Source: RYN-431 sp036388295 (lineage in GTDB: Bacteria > Planctomycetota > Phycisphaerae > Tepidisphaerales > Tepidisphaeraceae). Taken from it: a stretch of 14,594 bases of DNA. Below the pieces are notes generated by a model. That model was not told where the DNA came from and ran no database searches. It saw nothing but the letters and a program-made list of their open reading frames with translations. Where the stretch lies: NCBI GenBank assembly GCA_036388295.1, contig DASVSC010000034.1:1-14594 (forward strand), given 5' to 3'. Shown in pieces: positions 1 through 6,743 of this stretch; positions within the stretch are counted from its first letter, which is position 1, and each line of letters starts with the position of its first letter. A program made the position numbers and the translations under genes.

Positions 1-16
1 CACGTAAAGGATCAGC

Positions 17-580
17 ATGAAGACCATTTTTACCACCGGCGAAGCGGCCGACATCTGCAAAGTGAGCCAGCAGACGATCATTCGCTGCTTCGACTCCGGC
101 CGCCTCAAAGGCTTCCGGGTGCCCGGCAGCCGGTTCCGCCGGATTCCCCGTGACGCCCTGCTGGCGTTCATGAAGGAAAACCAGATCCCGCCGGACGCCC
201 TGGAAAGCGGCAAAAGCAAGATTCTGGTGGTCGACGACGACCCGGAAATCGTCGAGCTGTTCGTCGACGTCTTGGAGCGGGACGGCCGATTCGAGGTCCG
301 CACCGCCGCCACGGGCTACGACGCCGGCATGGTGACCAATGAGTTCCAGCCGAACCTGATCATCCTGGACTACATGTTGCCGGACGTGAACGGGAATGTG
401 GTTTGTCGGACCATCCGCAAAAAGGAAGAGTTTGCCGATACCAAGATCATCATCGTGTCGGGCGTCGTCAATCAGGACGAGATCGACGAGCTGATGCAGG
501 CCGGCGCGAACGACTTTGTGAAAAAGCCGTTCAATATCGAGAAGCTGATCGAGAAGATCGGCCAGCTGCTGGCGGTTTGA
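17..580 (+). CDS. Response regulator with N-terminal excisionase/MerR-like HTH and C-terminal receiver domain
   Basis: A 187-residue cytoplasmic two-component regulator. Residues 1-55 resemble the excisionase/MerR-type helix-turn-helix family (FTTGEAADICKVSQQTIIR, then GRLKGFRVPGSRFRRIP and a DALLAFM helix), which binds DNA. Residues 67-187 are a complete CheY-like receiver: acidic cluster D73-D75, phospho-acceptor D118 in LIILDYMLPD, switch residue S148 and conserved K170 before P171. The order is inverted relative to OmpR- or NarL-type regulators, whose DNA-binding domain is C-terminal. The start is supported by AAAGGA at 6-11, five bases before the ATG. It is probably phosphorylated by the kinase at 1018-3318, but that pairing is inferred from proximity. 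The left window edge hides its promoter and any upstream operon members. Confidence 0.9.
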   Translation: MKTIFTTGEAADICKVSQQTIIRCFDSGRLKGFRVPGSRFRRIPRDALLAFMKENQIPPDALESGKSKILVVDDDPEIVELFVDVLERDGRFEVRTAATGYDAGMVTNEFQPNLIILDYMLPDVNGNVVCRTIRKKEEFADTKIIIVSGVVNQDEIDELMQAGANDFVKKPFNIEKLIEKIGQLLAV

Positions 581-589
581 GAAGAGCAA

Positions 590-608
590 GCGGCCGGCAG
601 CAGGCGGC
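590..608 (+). repeat. Left arm of 19-bp perfect inverted repeat flanking the four-helix-bundle gene
   Basis: GCGGCCGGCAGCAGGCGGC is the exact reverse complement of positions 978-996. The arms lie 12 bases before the start and immediately after the stop of the four-helix-bundle gene, so an RNA across the region could fold with that gene in the loop. The left arm also holds a direct duplication of GCGGCCGGC (590-598 and 604-612). Confidence 0.85.
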
Positions 609-620
609 CGGCGGCCAAAC

Positions 621-977
621 ATGAGCGTACGCAACTTTCGAGATCTTCGGGTGTGGCAGCAAGCGATGGACCTTTGCGTCATGGTATACGAACTGACCAA
701 AACGTGGCCCAATGACGAGCGCTACGCACTGACGTCACAAACCCGGCGGGCTGCGGTATCGGTGCCTGCCAACATTGCCGAAGGGCAAGGCCGGGGCAGC
801 GATAAGGCGTTTGCAAACTTCCTTAACATCGCGCACGGCTCGCTCCGGGAGCTGGAAACCCATTTGGAGATCGCGCGCAGACTCAACTATGCCACAAACG
901 AAGCCGTTCCGCCGCTGTTAAGCTTGTGTGCCGAAGTCGGCCAGTCAATCAACGCACTCAGAAACCGGATGTCTTAA
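621..977 (+). CDS. Four-helix-bundle protein of the 23S rRNA intervening-sequence (IVP) family
   Basis: A 118-residue protein, full length for the family (about 110-130). Recognisable family signatures are the N-terminal FRDLRVWQQAMDL, then QTRRAAVSVPANIAEGQGR, then FLNIAHGSLRELETHLEIA. These proteins form an all-helical bundle that oligomerises. Relatives are encoded in spirochete 23S rRNA intervening sequences and as accessory (Avd-like) proteins of diversity-generating retroelements, but the cellular role of stand-alone copies is unknown. No Shine-Dalgarno is visible before the ATG at 621. The gene lies between two signalling genes, is bracketed by 19-bp perfect inverted repeats, and has lower GC (about 58% over 661-900) than the kinase after it. 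I infer an inserted cassette rather than a member of the signalling pathway. No template repeat or reverse transcriptase is in the window, so a DGR role is unsupported. Confidence 0.9.
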   Translation: MSVRNFRDLRVWQQAMDLCVMVYELTKTWPNDERYALTSQTRRAAVSVPANIAEGQGRGSDKAFANFLNIAHGSLRELETHLEIARRLNYATNEAVPPLLSLCAEVGQSINALRNRMS

Positions 978-996
978 GCCGCCTGCTGCCGGCCGC
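978..996 (+). repeat. Right arm of 19-bp inverted repeat flanking the four-helix-bundle gene
   Basis: GCCGCCTGCTGCCGGCCGC begins directly after the TAA at 975-977 and pairs perfectly with 590-608. It is followed by a short GCCGCCAGCC-type duplication (about 993-1007) that reaches almost to the kinase start at 1018. Confidence 0.85.
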
Positions 997-1017
997 CAGC
1001 CGCCAGCCTCTTTCCCC

Positions 1018-3318
1018 ATGCAAGAACCGACCCGACAACGTCTCGAAATGATCCTGCGGCAGGTCGAGGGCTTGCCCACGCTGCCGGCGGTGGCCGTGCA
1101 GGTGTTGCAGGTGGCGTCCAACGAGGCGGCCAGCGTCGACGACATCTGTCGCAGCATCGAGTCGGACCCGGCCCTGGCGTCTCGGATTCTTAAGCTCGTC
1201 CACCGCGCCGACGCGGGCGTGTCGGGCGAAGTGACGAGCCTGGACCGGGCCGTGCTGCTGCTGGGGTTTGAGGCCGTGCGGTGTGCGGTGCTGGCCGTCA
1301 GCGTCTTTTCGACGTTCGGGCCGACGCGGTCGGCGGCCGAGCAGTCGTTTTCGCTCAACTACTGGAAGCACAGCGTCGCCGTCGCCACCTGCGCGGAACT
1401 GCTGGCCGGCGAGCTGATCGCCAACTGGGGCCGCGACGCTGGCGTGCTGACGGGCGAAGCCTTCCTGGCCGGCCTGCTGCACGACATCGGCAAGCTGGCG
1501 CTGGACATGACCGTGCCGAAAAGCTTCGCCAAAGTGGTCGAAGCCGTCGACCTGCTCCGCGGCAACATTGCCGACGTCGAGCGCAGCGTCATCGGCGTCG
1601 ACCACCAGGTCGTCGGCAAACGCTTGGCCGAACTCTGGCAGCTGCCGACGATGCTGCGCGACGTGATCTGGCTTCACGGCCAGGTGCCGCAGGCGCTGCC
1701 GGCGTCGGTGCGCAACGCCCGGCTGGTCAACTTGGTCACCCTCGCCGACGTGCTGGTACGCGAACAGCACCTCGGCTACAGCGGCAACTACCAGTTCCCC
1801 GTCACCCGCGACGCCCTGATCAGCGCCCTCGGCCTGCTGCCGGCGCAAGTCGACACGGTGCTGAACGGTCTGATCAACGCGATCGAAAGCCGGGCCAAGA
1901 CCATTGGCCTGGGCACCGGCGGCGCGTCGGACCTGTACCGCCAGGCCATTCAGGAAGCGAACAAAGAGCTGTCGCGGGTCAGCGACCAGCTCGCCAGCCG
2001 CAACCGCCGGCTGAGCATCCGGGCCAAGTATTTCGAAGCCGTCGCGGCGTTCCAGCACGAACTGCGTCCCGACGCCCCGCCGGCCACGGTGCTGGCGGCG
2101 ATCGGGCAGACCGCGGCCGCGGTGCTGGAATCGTCCGCCGTCGCCGCCTTCTCGCTGCCGCCGGGCGCGGGGTACGCGGAAGTGACGGTCGTCGGTCCGG
2201 CCGGGGAAGTGCTGCACACGAACCTGATCGACGCCGCCACGGGCGACGTCGCCGTCGTCGCCGGCCGCACGCCGACGCGTCCGGGCCAGACCGACGATCC
2301 CGTCAGCCCCGTCGGCCCCGATCTGGAATGGCTGCTGAGTGAGTTTTCTCCGAAGCTCGCCGGCTCGATCCGCTACTGGGTGCCGCTGGAAGCCGACGGC
2401 GTCTGCATCGGCGGCGTGGTCTGGGGCGGCCAATACGACGAACGCCAACGCCTCAGCCCGCAGGCGCAGGAGCTCACGGCGCTCGCCAGCGGCTGGAGCC
2501 TGGCGCTGCGCACGTGCCAGATTCGGGACGAAAGCCGCGCCCTGGCCGAACAATTAGCCGAAGCGAACCGCCGCCTGCAGACCGCGCAGAGCGAGATTTA
2601 CCGCACGCGCATGCTGACGAGCGTCGCCCAGATCGCCGCCGGCGCGGCCCATGAAATGAACAACCCGCTGATGGTCATCAGTGGCCGCAGCCAACTGCTG
2701 GCCAGCACGCTGGACGACCCGAAACAGCGCGACGCGGCGAAGCTGATCTACGAAAAAAGCCAGACCCTGTCCGACCTGATCACCGCCCTGATGCACTTCG
2801 CCAAACCGCAGGCGCCGCAGCCGGTGGCATGCGAAGTGGCGGGCCTGCTGCGCTTGGCCGTCGAGAAGGCCGAGAAGATCGTCCCGATCGGCGCACGCCG
2901 GATCGAGACGCGCTTGTCGGACCTGCCGCCGGCGACGGTGGACGGCGGGCAGATCAGCGAAGCGCTGGCGGAAGTGATCGTCAACGCCATTGAGGCCACC
3001 GACGCCGAAACGGGCCGCATCACACTCAGCGGCAGCTACGACGCCTTCGGGCAGCGCCTGGTGCTGACGGTGGCCGACAACGGGCGCGGCATGGACGCCC
3101 ACACCCTGGCGCACGCGTTCGACCCGTTCTTCTCCGCCAAGGCCGCCGGCCGCCAACAGGGCATGGGCTTGGCCAAGGCGCAGCGCTGGGCCGAAAGCAG
3201 CCAGGGCTCGATCCGATTGGAAAGCCAGCCGGGCGCGGGCACACGCGTCATTTTGATATTGCCCGCCGGCCTCCCCGCCAGCCCCGCGCTGCGGCCGCTC
3301 CGGCAGGCGTCGGTTTAA
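1018..3318 (+). CDS. HDOD domain / GAF-like sensor histidine kinase
   Basis: A 766-residue soluble protein with no transmembrane segment. Residues about 15-215 form an HDOD domain (LPTLPAVAVQVLQVAS; ESDPALASRILKLV; the HD pair is H155-D156 in LLHDIGK). A coiled coil (about 308-335) and a GAF-like region (about 340-505) follow. The kinase core has the H-box AAHEMNNPL with phosphorylatable H545, N-box N656 (VIVNAIEAT), G1 box D687-NGRGM, F-box DPFF at 702-705 and G2 box GMGLAKA at 715-721, ending GAGTRVILILP. It should autophosphorylate H545 and pass phosphate to one or both neighbouring receivers; HDOD domains are often protein-interaction modules without phosphodiesterase activity. The frame is open from 928, but the first 30 codons would then be read from the four-helix-bundle gene and its repeat, so I chose the ATG at 1018. 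No clear Shine-Dalgarno precedes it. The gene continues towards the regulator at 3367. Confidence 0.92.
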   Translation: MQEPTRQRLEMILRQVEGLPTLPAVAVQVLQVASNEAASVDDICRSIESDPALASRILKLVHRADAGVSGEVTSLDRAVLLLGFEAVRCAVLAVSVFSTFGPTRSAAEQSFSLNYWKHSVAVATCAELLAGELIANWGRDAGVLTGEAFLAGLLHDIGKLALDMTVPKSFAKVVEAVDLLRGNIADVERSVIGVDHQVVGKRLAELWQLPTMLRDVIWLHGQVPQALPASVRNARLVNLVTLADVLVREQHLGYSGNYQFPVTRDALISALGLLPAQVDTVLNGLINAIESRAKTIGLGTGGASDLYRQAIQEANKELSRVSDQLASRNRRLSIRAKYFEAVAAFQHELRPDAPPATVLAAIGQTAAAVLESSAVAAFSLPPGAGYAEVTVVGPAGEVLHTNLIDAATGDVAVVAGRTPTRPGQTDDPVSPVGPDLEWLLSEFSPKLAGSIRYWVPLEADGVCIGGVVWGGQYDERQRLSPQAQELTALASGWSLALRTCQIRDESRALAEQLAEANRRLQTAQSEIYRTRMLTSVAQIAAGAAHEMNNPLMVISGRSQLLASTLDDPKQRDAAKLIYEKSQTLSDLITALMHFAKPQAPQPVACEVAGLLRLAVEKAEKIVPIGARRIETRLSDLPPATVDGGQISEALAEVIVNAIEATDAETGRITLSGSYDAFGQRLVLTVADNGRGMDAHTLAHAFDPFFSAKAAGRQQGMGLAKAQRWAESSQGSIRLESQPGAGTRVILILPAGLPASPALRPLRQASV

Positions 3319-3366
3319 AGAGTCACTGAAGGTCGCGGAAGTTTTTAGCAGGAAGCAGGAAGTTCG

Positions 3367-4536
3367 ATGTCCAAAGCCGTAACCCAACGCTCGCAGAAGA
3401 TTGCCCCCGCCGTTCTGGTGGTCGACGACGAGCCGGACATGATCGAACTGTTCCGCGACGTGATCGCGCCCGGCTTGCGCTGCCGCCTGTTCGTCGCCGC
3501 CGATCTGGCCGAGGCGCGCACGGTGATGGCCAAGCATAAAGTCGAACTGCTGGTCGCCGACGTGATGCTGCCCGACGGCTGCGGCATGGACCTGCTGGAA
3601 GAGCTTCGCCTGCGGCATCCGGACGCCGGCGCGGTTTTCATGACCGCCCGCCCGAGCGTCGACCAGACCGTTTATGCCATGCGGCACGGCGTGCTCGATT
3701 ACCTGCCCAAGCCGTTCAACGCCGAACAAGCCGGCGAACAGCTGCAGGCGGCCCTGACGCGCCAATCGACCGAAGCCCGCAACGAACGCCGGCTGACCCG
3801 TCTGAAGGACGCCGTCCGCCAGATGAACAAGGCCCGCCGCACGGTCAGCAAGAAAGTCGACCTGCTCTGCAACGACCTGGTCAGCGCGTACGGCGAAGTC
3901 AGCCAGCAGCTGTCGGCCGTGCGGATTCAGGAAAGCTTCCGCCGCACGATCGAGCAGGCCCAGGACCTCGAACAGCTGCTCTGCCACGCGATGGACTGGC
4001 TGCTGAAGGAAGCGGGCTACTGCAACATCGGCATCTGGCTCAGCGGCGACGAAGACAACTTCGAACTCGGTGCGTACATGAAGTACACGATCGTGGGCGA
4101 CCCGAAAGTGACGGCGGCCCTGGGCGGCACGATCGTCCCGGCGACGGCCCGCGAAGGGTTCATGAACCTGTCGCCCGATGAGGTCGCCAAGCGCCTTACG
4201 CCGGCTGAAAAGAAGCTGCTGCCGAATCAGGCGATGCTCAGCACCAGCTGCACCTACCTCGGCGAAAGCCTGGCGGTGATCACGCTGTTCCGTGACGGCA
4301 AGACGCCGTTCCGTCTGGAAGACGACGCCATGCTGCGTCAGGTGGCCACCGTCTTTGCAACGCGGCTGACGACGCTGGTCAAGAAATGTGACCCGGACGA
4401 CGTCTCCGAGTTCGGCGAGAGCATCGACGCCGACGACTCGTCGACACCGTGGTCGGACGAAGAGCCGAAGCAGAACAAGAAGAAAAAGCCCGACGCCGCC
4501 GACTGGTGGAAAACCGGCGAAGCGCCGCCGTTCTAA
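3367..4536 (+). CDS. Response regulator: receiver, coiled coil, GAF-like region
   Basis: A 389-residue cytoplasmic regulator. Residues 14-130 are a receiver with acidic pocket D20-D21, phospho-acceptor D65 (LLVADVMLPDG), T93 and K115-P116. Residues about 125-190 look helical or coiled-coil and are rich in Arg, Lys and Gln. Residues about 190-345 have the alternating pattern of a GAF-like sensor fold (DLEQLLCHAMDWLLKEAG, then NIGIWLSGDEDN, and a closing helix near LRQVATVFATRL). The last 40 residues are hydrophilic, acidic then Lys-rich (KQNKKKKP), and probably disordered. There is no DNA-binding, GGDEF, EAL or kinase domain, so output is likely by protein contact or a bound ligand. AGGA at 3357-3360, six bases before the ATG, fixes the start. 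It lies 48 bp after the kinase gene, its probable partner. Assignment of the GAF-like part is by pattern only. Confidence 0.88.
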   Translation: MSKAVTQRSQKIAPAVLVVDDEPDMIELFRDVIAPGLRCRLFVAADLAEARTVMAKHKVELLVADVMLPDGCGMDLLEELRLRHPDAGAVFMTARPSVDQTVYAMRHGVLDYLPKPFNAEQAGEQLQAALTRQSTEARNERRLTRLKDAVRQMNKARRTVSKKVDLLCNDLVSAYGEVSQQLSAVRIQESFRRTIEQAQDLEQLLCHAMDWLLKEAGYCNIGIWLSGDEDNFELGAYMKYTIVGDPKVTAALGGTIVPATAREGFMNLSPDEVAKRLTPAEKKLLPNQAMLSTSCTYLGESLAVITLFRDGKTPFRLEDDAMLRQVATVFATRLTTLVKKCDPDDVSEFGESIDADDSSTPWSDEEPKQNKKKKPDAADWWKTGEAPPF

Positions 4537-4606
4537 ATGACCTGCGGCGGGGCCGATTCATCAGCCCTGTCCTCGACCGCCAGCGAGCGCCGAAGGAGTC
4601 CGAGCC

Positions 4607-5050
4607 ATGATGCGATTAGTGACCGACGAAGCCGATTACGACTACATGCCCCCCGCGTTCGAACTGCACCCGGCCGCGCCGGCGAGCGTCGAATGGTCGG
4701 CGGAAGTGGACATGATCCTGAGCGCGATGGACGCCGCCGCCGTCCGCCCCGCCGGCGAACGCCGCAGCGGCGGCCGACGCGGGTTGCGTGCCCGCGCCGA
4801 TTTACGTCTGTACGCCCACGACCCGGCCGAACCGCCGATCACGCTGTTCACGCGCGACGTCAATGCCACCGGCGTCGGTTTCATCACCCAGAACCCGCTG
4901 CCGCTCGGCTACAACGGCCTGGTCCGCATCACCGTCGGCAACGGCGAAACCATCACCGCCAGCTGCAGCGTCCGCCGCTGCCGCGAGGCAATCGGCGGGT
5001 GGTACGAAGGCGCCCTGCATTTCACGAGCCGGCAGCCGAATCTGGGGTGA
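4607..5050 (+). CDS. PilZ-domain protein
   Basis: A 147-residue soluble protein. Residues 1-50 have no recognised fold. Residues about 51-142 match PilZ: an Arg-rich segment offering RxxxR (R53-R57 or R57-R61), the strand ADLRLY, DVNATGVGF (84-92) at the place of the D/NxSxxG motif, and the late strand GWYEGALHF. PilZ domains commonly bind cyclic di-GMP through these two motifs and control motility, pili or exopolysaccharide by protein contact. Here the motif's Ser is Asn (N86), so ligand binding is uncertain. AAGGAG at 4593-4598, eight bases upstream, is the best ribosome-binding site in the window and supports this start. It follows the regulator gene by 70 bp on the same strand, so it is plausibly the last gene of the signalling operon. 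Family assignment is fairly sure. Confidence 0.85.
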   Translation: MMRLVTDEADYDYMPPAFELHPAAPASVEWSAEVDMILSAMDAAAVRPAGERRSGGRRGLRARADLRLYAHDPAEPPITLFTRDVNATGVGFITQNPLPLGYNGLVRITVGNGETITASCSVRRCREAIGGWYEGALHFTSRQPNLG

Positions 5051-5081
5051 GCCGCTGAACTTCAAACAGCATTTTCGAAGC

Positions 5082-5236
5082 TCCCTCTCCCGGTATGGCC
5101 AGGAGAGGGTAGGGTGAGGGCTTCGACAGGGCCGGTGCGAACGTCGGCCGGCTTTCGCTTCGATGGAGTCTTCCGTCGTCAGCCCTCACCCTAACCCGCG
5201 TGCCTGCGGCACCTCCCGGCCATACCGGGAGAGGGA
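5082..5236. repeat. Family A palindromic repeat, paired copies between convergent genes
   Basis: TCCCTCTCCCGGTATGGCC (5082-5100) is exactly reverse-complemented at 5218-5236, and AGGGTGAGGGC (5111-5121) at 5182-5192, giving a large potential cruciform or RNA stem. The right arm has an extra segment containing the mini-hairpin GTGCC-TGC-GGCAC around 5199-5212. It fills most of the 213-bp gap between the convergent PilZ and transaldolase genes, where it could act as a bidirectional transcription end or processing site. There is no T-run as in a canonical terminator. Related sequence recurs at 9039-9078 and about 12757-12841. Confidence 0.8.
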
Positions 5237-5263
5237 ACCAGAGCAGATGTCATTCGCGCGGTT

Positions 5264-6316
5264 TTAGCCGTTCGCCACCAGCGCCTTCTTCTTCCCGGCG
5301 ATCGCCTTCAACAGCGCCTTTTGTGGGTCGGCGAACTTCTGTAAGCCCTCTTCCATCAGTGCCGTTTCCAGCGCGGCCTGGTCGACCTTTTGATCGATCT
5401 CGTCCAGAATCGCCTGGCTTGGCAGTTGGTCGACTTGCTTCGTGTAGGTCTTGCCGAGCTTTTCCACTGCGTCGTTCGTGCCGGGCGGGTTGGTCTGGAT
5501 GTCGCTGCCGGCCAGCGCGCTGACGTATTTGTCGGCCGGGTCTTCGGGCTTTTTTGTGCCGGTGCTGGCGAAGACGATTTCCTGCTCCAGCGCCAAACCT
5601 TTGCCCGCCCAGAACCGCTGGTTCTCGGCCCACAAACGCTTCACGTTCACAATGCCGACCTGGCCTTGCGCTTCCTTCGACAGCGTCGACACCTTCTTCT
5701 CCGTGTACACGTCCACGCGGCTGACGAAGATCGAATAGACGCTCTTGAACTTCGACTTATCCGACAGCGTCTGCGCACCGCGCCAGACGTTGTCGCGGGC
5801 CAGCTTGTACTGACGTTCGGAGAAAATCAGCGTCACGTTCAGCGGCACGCCGGCGGCGGCGAGGTGTTCGATCGCCTCCAGCCCGGCGGGCGTGGCGGGC
5901 ACCTTGATCATCCGGTTCGTGTGGCCGGCTGACCACTTTTTGCCGAGCTCGAGGTACCGCTTCACCCGCTCGGCGTGCGGCAGGTTCGCTTCGACGTCTT
6001 CGATCAGCGGGTCCAGCTCAAAACTGACGTAGCCGGTGTTGCCTTGGGTCTGGTCGTAGACCGGCCGGAAAACGTCCTGCGCTTTTTTCACCAGTTCGTC
6101 CGTCAGCGCCCAGGCCGACTCCTCGTCCGACGCGGCCTTTTCGCCGAGCTGGCTGAGGCGTTCATCGAACCGACCGGTCTTCACCAGGTCGGCGACGATA
6201 ATCGGGTTGCTGGTCGCGCCGACGGCGCCGAAGTCGAAGTTCTTCTTCACGAGGTCCGGGTCGATCGAGTCGAGCCAGAGTTTGGTGCCGGTGGCGATCA
6301 GGGATTTCAAGGACAT
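5264..6316 (-). CDS. tal: Transaldolase
   Basis: A 350-residue cytosolic enzyme of the non-oxidative pentose phosphate pathway. It moves a dihydroxyacetone unit between sugar phosphates (sedoheptulose-7-P + glyceraldehyde-3-P to erythrose-4-P + fructose-6-P). Visible family signatures are LWLDSI with D16, VGATSNP, GYVSFELDP, the Schiff-base lysine K138 in MIKVPAT, then GVPLNVTLIFS (N160, T162) and SIFVSRVDVY. The length fits bacterial transaldolases of about 320-370 residues. The frame stays open upstream to 6448, but those 44 codons are a read-through of the 6340-6425 repeat. The ATG at 6316 is preceded by GGAG (complement of 6325-6328) at good spacing, so it is the real start. It lies 106 bp downstream of the DUF971 gene on the same strand and may be cotranscribed, unless the intervening repeat ends the upstream transcript. 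Confidence 0.95.
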   Translation of the reverse strand: MSLKSLIATGTKLWLDSIDPDLVKKNFDFGAVGATSNPIIVADLVKTGRFDERLSQLGEKAASDEESAWALTDELVKKAQDVFRPVYDQTQGNTGYVSFELDPLIEDVEANLPHAERVKRYLELGKKWSAGHTNRMIKVPATPAGLEAIEHLAAAGVPLNVTLIFSERQYKLARDNVWRGAQTLSDKSKFKSVYSIFVSRVDVYTEKKVSTLSKEAQGQVGIVNVKRLWAENQRFWAGKGLALEQEIVFASTGTKKPEDPADKYVSALAGSDIQTNPPGTNDAVEKLGKTYTKQVDQLPSQAILDEIDQKVDQAALETALMEEGLQKFADPQKALLKAIAGKKKALVANG

Positions 6317-6339
6317 GCGTAGTTCTCCAAAAACGATGA

Positions 6340-6425
6340 TAACCACGGAGGCACGGAGACACGGAGAAGAAAGAAAAAGGAATAGCTTGAATGGTTTTTT
6401 GTTCTTCTCCGTGTCTCTGTGGTTA
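6340..6425. repeat. Family B inverted repeat (CACGGAG type) between DUF971 and transaldolase genes
   Basis: TAACCACGGAGGCACGGAGA and following bases (6340-6369) pair with the reverse complement of 6404-6425 (CTTCTCCGTGTCTCTGTGGT plus TA). The left arm has one more copy of the 8-base ACGGAGRC-like unit than the right. The A/T-rich centre (6370-6403) forms the loop. The right arm supplies the TAA stop of the DUF971 gene. The same family recurs at 8985-9004 and 9127-9169. Confidence 0.85.
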
Positions 6426-6743
6426 CTTCTTTTCTTCCGCCGGCGCAATCTCGCGCAGGTAGGCGTACGAATAGATGCCCGACGCGTGCTGGTCGGACCA
6501 GTGGAGCTTGATGGCGTAGTTGCCGACCGGCTCAGCGGACAGGACGGTGATCGGGCCGTCCACGTGCTTGCCCAGGACGTGCAGGCGGCTCTTTTTCTGG
6601 GCTTCGCGGTCGGTCTTGCAGCCGGCGCAGGGACAATTTTTGCGCAGGTAGGCGACGGGGTAAACGCTGTGCGTGCCGTCGGCCCAGTCGATGTCGAGCT
6701 GCTTGGTCTTGTCGAGCTTCAGGCGCGTCGGGACGTCGGTCAT
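6423..6743 (-). CDS. DUF971 (gamma-butyrobetaine hydroxylase-like N-terminal domain) protein
   Basis: A 106-residue single-domain protein. Family features are LDIDWADGTHSVYPVAYLR, the Cys cluster NCPCAGC (C37, C39, C42), and WSDQHASGIYSYAYLR near the end. DUF971 domains occur alone in bacteria, in the plant/bacterial HCF101-type Mrp ATPases involved in Fe-S cluster delivery, and at the N-terminus of gamma-butyrobetaine hydroxylases. The stand-alone protein's role is unproven, and metal or Fe-S handling is an inference from the cysteines. The start is at 6743, where ATGA overlaps the TGA stop of the cstA-like gene, suggesting translational coupling. An upstream in-frame ATG at 6797 would lie deep inside cstA and is not preferred. 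The stop codon lies in the repeat arm at 6404-6425. Confidence 0.85.
   Translation of the reverse strand: MTDVPTRLKLDKTKQLDIDWADGTHSVYPVAYLRKNCPCAGCKTDREAQKKSRLHVLGKHVDGPITVLSAEPVGNYAIKLHWSDQHASGIYSYAYLREIAPAEEKK

Noticed and set aside
590..996. Diversity-generating retroelement, because Avd is a four-helix-bundle relative
   Set aside because: No reverse transcriptase, template or variable repeat, or C-type-lectin target gene is in the window.
928..1017. Earlier in-frame start that would extend the kinase by 30 residues
   Set aside because: Those codons lie in the four-helix-bundle gene and its flanking repeat and do not resemble the start of an HDOD protein.
958..2553. Long open frame on the minus strand opposite the kinase gene (531 codons)
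   Set aside because: Arg/Gln/Gly/Asp-rich composition with no recognisable motif, exactly antisense to a gene with clear kinase motifs. It is an artefact of high GC3.
2554..3987. Minus-strand open frame across the kinase end and second regulator (477 codons)
   Set aside because: Spans the junction of two well-supported plus-strand genes and encodes low-complexity, family-less sequence. It is a shadow frame.
6341..6425. CRISPR-like array from repeated CACGGAG units
   Set aside because: Units are about 8 bases, contiguous and arranged as an inverted repeat without spacers; no cas genes are nearby.
6317..6448. 44-codon N-terminal extension of transaldolase
   Set aside because: It is translation of the family B repeat; the internal ATG at 6316 has a ribosome-binding site and begins the family's conserved sequence.
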